A stretch of DNA of 26,029 nt from Phaeoceros laevis (Eukaryota > Anthocerotophyta > Anthocerotopsida > Notothyladales). The stretch covers positions 1-26,029 of the forward strand of contig JBNGIQ010008477.1 in assembly GCA_049999765.1 (NCBI GenBank), read 5' to 3'. Made by a program: the position numbers and the translations under genes. Shown in pieces: positions 1 to 10,509 of the stretch. How positions within the stretch are numbered: the first letter of the stretch is position 1; each line of letters opens with the position of its first letter. The notes beneath the pieces are model-generated. The model searched no databases. It had not been told where the DNA came from and saw nothing but the letters and a program-made list of their open reading frames with translations.

Positions 1-145
1 CCACCAGCCGCTGCACTCAAAGCAAGGCCATGTTCCGATGCCCCTTTTTCAGTATGTACAGTTTTGTGCTTGCGATAGAAGAAGCTATGAGCATGGCTTC
101 AGGCAAGTTCCCTTTTCCTACGTAGTTGTAGTTGTACAGTCTCAC

Positions 146-436
146 CTTCTCGTAGATGGCAATGTGAGCAGCAGGACCACCAAATGCTGTCCAGCCCAGA
201 ATGGTGAAATGTTTGAGAATGTCTCTGTAGCTCACGTATGGCACAATGGGACGTAGTGCAGCCTCGACCTTGGCCTTTCCAGCCTCGAGGTCCTGCTCAG
301 CACTGTGTCCGACTGCAGGTGTGCTTACACCACCCAGATCTGGAGGTACTGAAGCGGTGAGGGATCGAGTGTTGAGTATGGATCCTGGATCTGCAATGCT
401 AGCATTTTCCATGCTCGAACTACGCCCTGTGGACAT
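146..436 (-). CDS. Chromate (CHR/ChrA family) transporter, first exon, partial
   Basis: From ATG at 436 the minus strand encodes 97 residues and ends in phase 0 at a GTGAGA donor (145-141); later exons lie left of the window. Residues 1-65 look like a variable cytosolic leader rich in Ser, Pro and Ala. The last 30 residues contain ILGWTAFGGPAAHIAIYEK, the signature start of the first CHR domain (FGGPAAHI at about 85-92), which precedes the first membrane helices in this family. CHR proteins move chromate, and probably related oxyanions such as sulfate, across membranes. A second in-frame ATG at 412 is an alternative start. An open frame continues upstream to 544 but has no ATG. The family is well known in bacteria, fungi and algae; its presence here is unusual for a plant. 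The family call is firm; completeness and activity cannot be judged from one exon. Confidence 0.75.
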
Positions 437-1556
437 GACTACAATCCACAGCACCAGTTGAGCGCGATTCCTCAATTCTCGCTTGATTTTCTTCGGAAAG
501 ACTGCGAGCAGAACTGCAGCACGCACTGCATCATTCTTGTGCACTGGAAGGTACGGAATAGATCATTCTACTCTTGCTGAGGTCGACAACTAGCCCACAA
601 AGCTTCCGACAGGCAAGATGTCATGTTTGTGGGAATGACAATTACATAGGAGAAATATGTGGCAACAAAAATATAAAACGGGCTTTTGTATTCTATCGAT
701 GTAAAGTATGAAAAGGATTCTGGAGGAATCATTTTAGGGAGACACTTTGGAAACTTAATTACCAGAAAGGTTAAGCACTTTGTGGGGGGACAGATACCCA
801 CATCTGCTTCCACTTCTCTTATTGGTTGAAACCTGCGGAAAGGTGTTAATGCTTGTTTTTTCATGCTTTTTCTGGTAAGAAATTAAGAATCTCTCACTTC
901 TCAATACCAAAAATGTAATAATTAGTTGTTTACTGTCTACATAGAAGTTTCAAGTTTATCCAAGAAGTCCTCAATTCAAAACTTCAATACGTTGCCAGAA
1001 GTTGGGAGTAAAAAAAGGACTTTACTTACAAATACCATTGCTGCGGATGGTTGGGCGGGTCTCTGATTCGGCTCCTGCTTCCCACGCCGTGCTTCTGGCA
1101 CTTGCCATGTAATTAGGCTTACAGTCTTTTATCCTTGCCGATATGTGAACGGGAAAAACTAGTTTCGGAAGCGTGTGTTGTGGTCTGGGATAGAGTCCGA
1201 TAGACTCTTACAAGTTACAACATAATATATATATATATATATAGATTACGAGTCCAACAACATGTACACCCAACATACAGACTAGTGCTGTCGGGCGGGG
1301 TTGGGCGTGGGTCCAGTCTTGCAAGCTGCCTCGTTTTTGCAATGTGGGTGCATGAACGTGTTGCCAGTGAAAGTCATGGAGCTTGTCCTAGCAGATGGAT
1401 CGGGCGAAGGTTCGTGGCTGATAGGCTACACAGCTACGTGCCAAGTGCTGGGTGGCTTGTGTGTATACGTGCCTGGAACTCCCTTTCGGGGTCGTTGGAG
1501 GAGAAAGCATTTCAGCTTGCAAATTTGCAGGGGGTTCGCATACTGGGACTCAGAGA
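437..1556. promoter_or_regulatory. Intergenic region between divergent transporter and reductase genes
   Basis: About 1.1 kb separates the start codons of the two divergently transcribed genes, so it should hold both promoters and 5' UTRs. An (AT)n microsatellite of about ten units lies near 1224-1243. Small open frames here (for example 568-864 minus, 1285-1567 plus) have no recognisable family and overlap in competing frames. I see no convincing TATA box that could be assigned to either gene. Confidence 0.4.
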
Positions 1557-2822
<1,266 letters not shown>

Positions 2823-3410
2823 AGTTTGCCCATGTTTCTATGGTAAACAACTTCTTCTCGCGATGTTGCTCGGTTGGAGTAGGCGGAGGTTACGGTAATG
2901 TACTGGTGGCAAAAGGAGGAGGAAGTTGATTCACTTATACTTGATACTAATACTTGTTACTTATTACACTTGATTTACTTATACTTAGTACTTATACTTG
3001 GATAATTAGTTCTAAAATCAAATTCAATCAAAACTACGAGATTCATAATAGAATGTGAGATATAAAAATAGAGTTTAAATAGTCCCTTAACTATTAAGCA
3101 TTTGTGCAGCATTAGTTTTGTGAGTGATTGAGTTATTGACTAAAATTTTAATGTTAATGATATTTCTATAGACAATATTCTTTCCAAAAAAATAGATTCT
3201 ATACAAATATTCTTACACAAATATTCTAAGAATTTTCCTACAATTCTTGCATCTTCTAATTCCTATAAATGCTTGAAAAAATGGGATCATGGTATGTTGA
3301 AGATTCATTTTATCAAATTTTTATGGTAGTCTTTGACTCCTTGGGACTCTTTCTCTCAAGTACAAATATGAGCTTTTGTATACAAGCAGTCAAAAGAATG
3401 TTGATTCCTC
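2823..3410. promoter_or_regulatory. AT-rich intergenic region upstream of the DUF26 gene
   Basis: Base composition shifts sharply to AT-rich just after the reductase stop codon. About 2932-3000 holds an irregular repeat of the ACTTATACTTG kind. TATAAAT at 3264-3270, about 140 bp before the ATG at 3411, is a plausible TATA box. The open frame starting at 3269 overlaps the DUF26 gene in another frame and resembles nothing known. Confidence 0.35.
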
Positions 3411-3878
3411 ATGACAATGTTTTTGTGGAAACAACTTCAAGTATCATGGCTAATAAAGGTTGTTATTTTGGTCGCGAGCGTTTTTGTCGAAGGAAATGGA
3501 GGACCAACAACTACACCCTTAACCAGTACATGTGGTTCTTCATTCTGGCCTATAGATTATATTCAAGAAGTCTCCCTAGATTCGCATCTAGAAATACTCA
3601 TAAATGGTGCAATGGGAAAGTATCCAGCCCAACTTCCTCATATTTATGAAACCACAATATTGTGGAATGCTTTTTGGAGTGTAGCTACATGCACTCCAAG
3701 TATCACGATGAAATCTGCAGAAGTCTGCAAAGAATGTCTAAATGTTATGCATGCAAGAGTGCGCATGCGATGTCCATATTCTCGAACGGCCTCCATAAAA
3801 TCTCCTGATTGTGGACTCCAATATAGTTTTGATGGTCCTCCCGACTATTGTGTTATGCCTCTTGGATTGGCTCTATGA
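3411..3878 (+). CDS. Secreted single-domain DUF26 (ginkbilobin/Gnk2-like) cysteine-rich protein
   Basis: A single exon of 155 residues. Residues 1-28 form a signal peptide: a short polar start, then the hydrophobic core WLIKVVILVASVFVEG. The mature part carries one DUF26 (stress-antifungal, Gnk2-homologous) domain: an early cysteine in STCGSSF, a central ATC, then VCKECL, RMRCPYSRTASI and SPDCGLQYSF, followed by a last cysteine in PPDYC. The spacing is C-X11-C-X2-C rather than the usual C-X8-C-X2-C, so a loop is slightly longer. Secreted DUF26 proteins of this layout include the Ginkgo antifungal lectin ginkbilobin, which binds mannose. Neither a kinase domain nor a second DUF26 is present, so this is not a cysteine-rich receptor kinase. 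Another ATG two codons downstream is an alternative start. Function is inferred from the family only. Confidence 0.8.
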   Translation: MTMFLWKQLQVSWLIKVVILVASVFVEGNGGPTTTPLTSTCGSSFWPIDYIQEVSLDSHLEILINGAMGKYPAQLPHIYETTILWNAFWSVATCTPSITMKSAEVCKECLNVMHARVRMRCPYSRTASIKSPDCGLQYSFDGPPDYCVMPLGLAL

Positions 3879-3898
3879 GATCCTGCGAATCTAAGCTA

Positions 3899-4010
3899 GG
3901 GCGAATGTTAGTCTACTTAGGACGAGTGTTCATCTACTTTGCACAAGTGTTCATCTACCTAGGATGAATGTTAATCAAGGGCAAATATTAGTTTAGACGA
4001 ATTTTAGTTA
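3899..4010. repeat. Degenerate short tandem repeat, about 21-nt period
   Basis: Three neighbouring 21-nt units (3899-3919, 3920-3940, 3941-3961) share the pattern GGnCgAnTGTTnnTCTACtT. They are followed by shortened copies of 17, 17 and 15 nt down to about 4010. The array starts 20 bp after the stop codon of the DUF26 gene, so it may be transcribed in its 3' UTR. Confidence 0.7.
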
Positions 4011-4404
4011 GGGCAATTTGTTTAGATTAATCAAGTTGACCTAGTAGTCTAAGGACCCTATCGCACACATCGTTAAGCGCATAGTTGGCCTCAACCCAAT
4101 GCAATTAAATGCCACTTGGCCATAGTTTGGTTTGAACCGCTCCTCAGACATGTGATTCAATTAAACCTAGTTGGCTCGCTTAGCGCCAATGTGGCATGCT
4201 CATAACCAAACTACTCGCCAACGAAGGGCCAACCCTAACTTTCAAAACCCTAAACCGTAGTCTACTACGTGTGAGCTGATCAATGAAAGCAACAAGCTTA
4301 GTTACTAGGAGGTTTGGAACCTCATACGGTATTGTCCTTTCATATAGTAAGACCACCTAATACTGCATTCATGATTTGGTTACAAGCGTTTTCCCAAGAT
4401 TGGA
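4011..4404. other. Non-coding stretch, no gene recognised
   Basis: AT-leaning sequence with stops in all frames and no family signature. It may be decayed retrotransposon sequence, since it runs directly into the Ty3-type integrase remnant, but nothing in it shows this directly. Confidence 0.4.
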
Positions 4405-4760
4405 ATATAGTGGCGGTTGCAAGTTGGGGATGGAAAATGGAGAAGCATGTCTTATGATTTCATCAGAGGCCCGCCAAGGACAAAGCGAGGAAATGATGCT
4501 ATTTGGACTTGCGTGGACAGGCTGACAAAGCAAACACATTACATTTCTATCAAGACCACGGTGCCAGCAAGAGGGCTGGTGCCAATCAATCTTCATGTGG
4601 GAGATACTAGGCTCCATGGCTGCCCAGCCGAGATCGTTAGCCACCGTGACACCAAGTTCAGTTAAGGGTTTTGGACAGCCTTCATTTGCTCCATAGGCAT
4701 GCATCACATCTTGACATTAGCATACCATCCCCAAGGGGATGGTGAGGCACTGTGGACATT
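4405..4760 (+). pseudogene. Ty3/gypsy retrotransposon integrase remnant
   Basis: The plus strand reads as the integrase core of a plant Ty3/gypsy polyprotein: GDGKWRSMSYDFIRGPPRTK, a DAIWTCVDRLTKQTHYI segment, a LHG..AEIVSHRDTKFS segment that corresponds to the usual IVSDRDxxF, then FW and LAYHPQGDG, corresponding to the usual TAYHPQTDGQ. A TAA at 4663-4665 interrupts the frame between the HRDTKFS and FW motifs. The normally catalytic second aspartate is histidine here. The reading decays soon after the YHPQ motif. Reverse transcriptase, RNase H, protease and gag are not visible nearby, so this is a short dead fragment. Confidence 0.85.
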
Positions 4761-4931
4761 GTGCCTCTTCCCTAATGCAGCCCGCAAGCACTAGAATCGT
4801 TATACGGCCTAGAGCAAAGACTCTACCTGATTAATGGACATCTGTGCCTCTTCCCTGGAAAGTACTATGCTGCGCTCCCCGCATCCCTTATAGATCATGC
4901 ATATCTTTATGTAAATTTGCTATTAACTTCT

Positions 4932-5104
4932 TGTTGGATGTTCGGAACTTTGGGAGTCTCATCTGGAATATTCCTCCATGATGTTCCCGGTACGCACGAA
5001 CGATAGACCTCGTACTTGTAAGCACATATCGTCACCTACACACTGAGTAAGTCACACACGCAAAACCCATAGCAACTTAGACTCGATAGACTATGTCCCC
5101 AACA
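4932..5104. mobile_element. Possible solo LTR or LTR fragment
   Basis: The segment begins TGTTGG and ends CCAACA, the short inverted TG...CA termini typical of plant LTRs, and lies 170 bp downstream of the integrase remnant. The five bases on each side do not match, so there is no target-site duplication, and there is no second copy in the window. It is a candidate only. Confidence 0.25.
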
Positions 5105-5856
5105 GCACGGTTGCCAGCGCGCTGGAGTAGCTCATAATTCACGCAACCGCCTCTGCACAAACACCTGTCGTCTTTTAGCCAACTGGCTATTATTTGTGAT
5201 AGCTGCCTCCTAGATCCTGGGCTGAAATCCGTCCCGTCTCTTCACAATGCAATTATTGGCATACTGTACGATACACCTATTGGCTACTACAGGAGAGAGC
5301 CCCACCAGTCGACCGCCAGTCGACCGTCGACCTGTACACTGGCCAATCAGCCTGATACCTCACGAACCAGGAAGCGTGGACAGGCGACTTGTCGGTTGTG
5401 CCACCCGGGCCACAGATTGGGCGTCAGGCTGATGGCCAGTTGGAGTGGCTTAATGCCCCACGCCAGCAGTGCTTGATGGATTCGTTTCTCGCGGGGCTAA
5501 GACCGGAATGCCTCTTGGGGGATGAGTGGCAACAGCCATGAGAGCTGCGCAATGCACCGGAATGCTGCATCGTCGATCGGAGCCGCACAGCCGTCGAGTT
5601 CTTGAGCACGACAACGAGCTCAGCTGAGAGCTGCCTATCGCAGGGAGACTGTGCCTTTGGAAACGCACAGCTGTTGGAAAGCTGAAATATGGTACTACCT
5701 GGGGTGGGATGGTGACCGACTGGCCCGCACCCTCGGCTCGGTGCCGGGGAGTAACAGCGGAAGCTCTGTCCTGCGCATCACCTCAGGCTCTTGGTTTGGA
5801 AGTGTCAATCCCAGGGCTAGTCTGAATCAGACAGGCATTTGATAAATTATTCAGCT
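5105..5856. other. Intergenic region upstream of the amino acid transporter
   Basis: Moderately GC-rich sequence. Around 5309-5331 the motif GTCGACC recurs within a few bases. Small open frames on both strands (5247-5432, 5424-5668) have no recognisable domain. The promoter and 5' UTR of the downstream transporter should lie in the last few hundred bases. Confidence 0.35.
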
Positions 5857-8800
5857 ATGGATGGCACATACACGAAGCGCGCTTCTAGTTTCTGTGCGGC
5901 AGCATTTGAAACTGTGTCCAGGCGCAAGCATGTGGTAGCCCCTCGGCGATCAGGACACCAGCTTGCCAGGAATCTCACAGCTCTGCAGTTGATTCCTATA
6001 GGTAATTTGACCTGACCTGTTGGTTCTTTCAACTCTGCCAGGTGGCTCTTGTTTCTGCTAGCTAATCCACCATGGCTCGCAGGTATCGGCTCCACCATTG
6101 GCGCTGGTGTCTACGTGCTAATAGGAACAGTTGCTAGAGAGCGAGCGGGCCCGTCCCTCACAATTTCGTTTTTCTTGGCTGGAGTAGCTGCCACTCTTTC
6201 AGCCTTTTGCTACGCGGAGTTAGCTAGTCGGTGCCCATCGGCAGGCAGTGCGTATCACTATGCATACATATGCCTAGGCGAGGGGTACTTTCGACACTCG
6301 AACTGTTCCAGTCAATTGCCCTCACAATGCCTCTTTGCTACACCTTACTTTACCCTTTCTCATGACAGGGTTGCTTGGATAATTGGATGGGGCCTTGTGC
6401 TCGAGTATACAGTCGGGGGATCTGCTGTTGCTCGGGGCATCTCTCCAAATTTGGTATGTCGAAACCTATCAGAATGCAGTTGAATTTTGTGAGTTGACAC
6501 TTAAACGAAGGACGAGCCTGTACTGAGCTCTGTACTTTCTGCATGAAGAATCGCTATTGTACACCTGCTTGCCGAGTGTGGGGTGGTCAGTTTCTTGGAA
6601 AGGCGTGTCTTGAATGCTGCTTCGTGAGGTTGGTGAATTCAGCTCTTATTTGCAGGCTTTATTTTTTGGGGGACCAGAAAAGTTGCCGGCAATCTTTATG
6701 AGGCGAACAGTTCCTGGACTGGACTTTGTTGTTGACCCGTGCGCTGGATTCATTGTGGTTTTGGTGACAATTCTTCTATGTGCTGGGATCAAGCAGGTAT
6801 ATCTTTTGCCTTTGTCATCAGAATCTTTTATGAGAATGTCGCAAGTAGTATGGTACAGCACTGACTCTTCATATGGATTTGGTTGTTGCAGAGTGTAAAT
6901 GTGGCGTCTGTAGTAGTGGCTGCAAACGTGTCTGTTCTTCTATTTGTAATCGTGGCTGGAACTTGGGCTGGCTTCTCCAATGGTTGGCCGGGATATGAGC
7001 AGGTGGACAGGTGACACTGATTCAGTTAGAAATTGAAGTTTTTAGTCGAAATGCGTAGTGGTCAGACGTTACAAGGTAATACCGTGGAATGTGCTCTTAT
7101 CTTCCCTTTCTGTTTTGGTCAACAGTTATTTTCCATATGGTCTCAATGGTACATTAGCAGGAGCCGCGACACTATTTTTTGCATATATTGGATTCGATAC
7201 AGTGGCGAGTACTGCCGAGGAGGTAATCCCTACTAATCTGCAGTAGGGAGTGTCTGGCTAGCCCATGTTTGTATACTGTCGGAGCTTCTCCCTGTAGTAT
7301 AGTGAATTTTGAGAACTGAAGGAATATGTCTTACTAAGAGGATGGGTCGCATGCAGGTGAAGCATCCTCAACGTGATCTGCCAATTGGTATCGGCTTGTC
7401 TGTTTTCATTTGTTCCAGCCTTTACATGCTGGTAGCAAGTGTGGTCGTGGGTCTTGTTCCATACAACTTGATGGACCCTGACACTCCAATGTCGAAAGCA
7501 TTCGCTGACAATGGCATGCCTTGGGCTATGTAGGTACTCAGCTTGCCCAGGGGACTACCGTTTTTTACTACCAACGGATAACTTCCAATATGTTTTAATC
7601 TTTGGTCTGTTGCTTCCAGGTACATTGTGACAGCTGGTGCAGTGGCTGCTCTGTCCACCACCCTTATGGGTTCTCTGCTACCTCAGGTTTCTTTGGGACC
7701 TCGATTGCATATCTCAATGCCTTGTCTTCATGGTGTGACCGTGTCTCTGACCTGTACGCTGTACAAAGTTTGGATTGCTGGAACTGTGCAGTCGCCCTCA
7801 GTTGCCCTTACAGATCTTTGTTGCTATTGTGCTAGCCAAGAATTCTCATGGCCATGGCACGTGATGGGTTGTTACCACCCTTCTTCAGTGAGATAAGCAA
7901 AGCCACTTCTGTACCTTTGAACGGTACTATCCTATCTGGTGGTGTGGCAGGCCTTATGGCTTTTGCGATGGATGTAGATCAACTATCCGGCATGGTATGG
8001 AGCTGCTTCCTTTCGTCGAAGTCGTTTTCCGATTCATGTGTCTCAGCTTCATATTTCGTCTTGGCTAGCCTTTTTTTGTCCCCTGATAGAGGTTGGTCAT
8101 AGTCTGTGCCTCAACTTAGCGTCTGAGAGTGTTTGACAGCAGAGACAAATGACTCCTTGTCTGACCAGGTCAGCGTGGGAACACTTATGGCATTCACTGT
8201 TGTGGGCATTGCCATACTGACACTACGCTATGTGCCACCAGCTGAAGGTTTTACCAGGCTTCCTTCACAAGCTTCGGCCGTTTCTCAAAGTGCAGCGGCA
8301 CACTTGCTTTCCCCCAAGTTTGTCGCGAGGCCAAAGCCAGTGACCAGGAGTGGTGTAGTTTCGGCTTTACCAATCTTTGAAAATGCAGACCATTTGTCAC
8401 CTGGCTTATCTTTGTTTTCGGATGCTTCACTGCGGACCTTGCCCCGTAATGATGGGGACGCTGATTCTACGAGCAGTGAGGATGATGTCCACGATACAGC
8501 TACAATACAAGCAGAGGAAGATGAGCCAGCATCTCCTAGAGAGCCGAAGGCATCGCAGGAGGATCCTTTGCTGAGCACAGTGAAGACTGAACTAGGTGGG
8601 TGCACTTGCCTGTTCAATCTTCCAGCCGTGGTGGGAGCACAGTTTTGATGTTGTTTTGACCGTGTCCAGACACTTCGAAGGATCAAAGGAGGCGGTCGGC
8701 TGCGTCTATTGCAATAACTGCTGTCTGTGTCGGAGTAATCTGTATCAGCTTAGCAACCTCGGTTGATGCGCTTGGCAGGTAAGCTGCTGCGCGATTAGTG

Positions 8801-9423
8801 ACATCCCAAGGTTACTTTAAGGTTTGGCAAAGCGGGCCTGAGTATGTATATCCTGCTCGGTTTCAACAGCTGGTGCCGTTGGGCATTGGGGATTCTGGGC
8901 CTCCCGTTGTTTGCTGGAGGTTCTGTTGTGCTATTTCTGGTGGATCAAGATGAGGGCCGACACACCTTTGGTCAAACGGGAGGTATCTGATAATTCTTCT
9001 TTGTTAAGCTTCAGTTCCCTCGACTACTTTGCCTTGGAAAGGACGTATGATGTTTCCCGTGTGCCTCGTCTGAAAGTCAGTGGAGTTACACTTGTCTACT
9101 GACCCTCCCCTTCATCTCGCAGGCTTCATCTGTCCATTCGTGCCTGCACTTCCCTTGGCTAGCATCCTCTTCAACGTCTACCTCCTTGTCAACCTGGGGT
9201 AAGCACGCAAGGAATGATCAAATCAGAACAGGTGTTATCCTGCATTTTATGCTGATCGAGTGGCTTTTGCTGCAGGTTGTCGACCTGGCTCCGCGTCTCT
9301 GTCTGGCTGGTGATAGGTCTTCTGATATATGTGTTCTACGGCATAGATCACAGTGTTCTGGGCAAAGATGGCAGCGAGGAGACGGCAGAATGTGGCCATC
9401 AAGCGCCTACTTCCCATGTATAA
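5857..9423 (+). CDS. CAT: Cationic amino acid transporter, vacuolar CAT2/3/4 type (APC superfamily)
   Basis: Fourteen exons join in frame to 686 residues: 5857-6001, 6083-6284, 6369-6453, 6656-6796, 6892-7010, 7126-7222, 7357-7529, 7620-7686, 7836-7994, 8169-8595, 8670-8778, 8870-8982, 9123-9198, 9276-9423. All introns are GT-AG. Family landmarks in order: [16 protein letters not shown] before helix 1, [117 protein letters not shown], and a C-terminal block [20 protein letters not shown]. These proteins carry basic and other amino acids; the Arabidopsis members closest in sequence sit in the tonoplast. Exon 10 encodes a long, acidic, Ser-rich cytosolic loop (about residues 420-540) ending near a dileucine-like DPLL. 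No exon is missing and no frame is broken, so the gene looks functional. Confidence 0.95.
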
Positions 9424-10509
9424 CTAAAGAAGATATCACATTAGATATTCTTTTCCAATTCTTAGCAGGTGAGCTATGTTACCAACTTTTAGCATTCTAA
9501 GAGGTAGATAGATAGCTCTCCGATAGCTTTTTACGTGCGAGCTAACTGAGGGCATCTTGTTGATGCTGCACGGCACCTAACTTGGGTAGGGCTAACGATA
9601 CCACTTGGCCATCCAGCTAGCCTGGAGGTTAGGGGAGTTTGGCCGGTTAGAGCAATGGCTGTGTGGTGGCACTTTGGTCCAGATGGCCAGGTTAGAGCAA
9701 TGGCTTTGTGTGGTGGCACTTCACGTGCACAGTTTGTCCATTGGGGCGGTGTGCTGGCTGGAGGGTATTGGTGGGGCTGTGGGGCATTTTATTTTTGCGG
9801 GCTGGTTTGCAAGAAAAACTAATGTAGCTGCAAGGCAATGTAGGGGCTCTGAGGTAGATGTAGGGGCTCTGAGGTAGATGTAGGGGCTCTGTGGTAGGCC
9901 ATAGCCTCCTCTCTTGAAGTGCTTTTAACACTGCTCAGAGAATTATCAGCTTGCAAAACAGAGCGCCGAGCCGGCAACAAATTTTAAGAGGCCCAAACAG
10001 ATTCCTAAGGCCCAAACAAAGGCCAGGGTAGCACACCCCCGGGGATGGTCAAAGGCCCGGGCAGCACACACCCAGGGATGGTGGCTCGTGAGGTGTACCA
10101 CGAGGGAGGCTGCGAGTGGTGAGAGTAGGAGCACGTTGCAGAACAGTGTGGGTGCCGTGCCCATATTGGCAGTCCAAAAATCAAAAACCTTTCACAGAGG
10201 CCGACATATTCTTTTCGTAGTTATTTATATTCTACCATTGATCCTGGGCCTCCTGGCAGTTCGAAGTTCGGAGTCATCATGGTACGGAAGAAGTTCACCG
10301 TCTTGTTTAGAAATCAGGGCCTGTTAGGTTTCGAGGTAAACGAGGACTTCCAAGTTCGAACATTTGGTTTTGGACTTCGTCACGGCTCTGTCGGTGCCAG
10401 CTCCTGCTGTGTGAAGTCTGAACGTTGCTCGCCTGTTTACGTTGGGTTCAGCTGCTTTAAGCACAGAACATCCAGCTTGGTGGAACGGATCTCCTTCAAT
10501 TTTCAGGTT
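9424..10509. other. Intergenic region with short repeats; PTPA promoter and 5' UTR
   Basis: No gene is recognised. The region holds several local duplications: a 30-bp block containing GGTTAGAGCAATGGCT at about 9645 and 9689, a 20-bp tandem repeat at 9841-9898, and AGCACAC..GGGATGGT at about 10029 and 10061. From about 10100 it is probably the PTPA promoter and leader. A GT at 10336 (GAGGTAAACG) and an AG at 10505-10506 (TTTTCAGGTT) could bound a 5' UTR intron. Confidence 0.45.
9841..9898. repeat. 20-bp tandem repeat, almost three copies
   Basis: The unit TAGGGGCTCTGAGGTAGATG occurs at 9841-9860 and 9861-9880 without mismatch. A third, truncated and slightly changed copy occupies 9881-9898. 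Confidence 0.9.

Noticed and set aside
568-864. Open frame on the minus strand between the transporter and the reductase
   Set aside because: No domain resemblance, random-looking composition, and it lies in the expected promoter region.
5424-5668. Open frames on both strands, one reading FLAGLRPE on the plus strand like a gag motif
   Set aside because: The resemblance is a few residues only and the frame is broken by stops; too weak to call a retrotransposon part.
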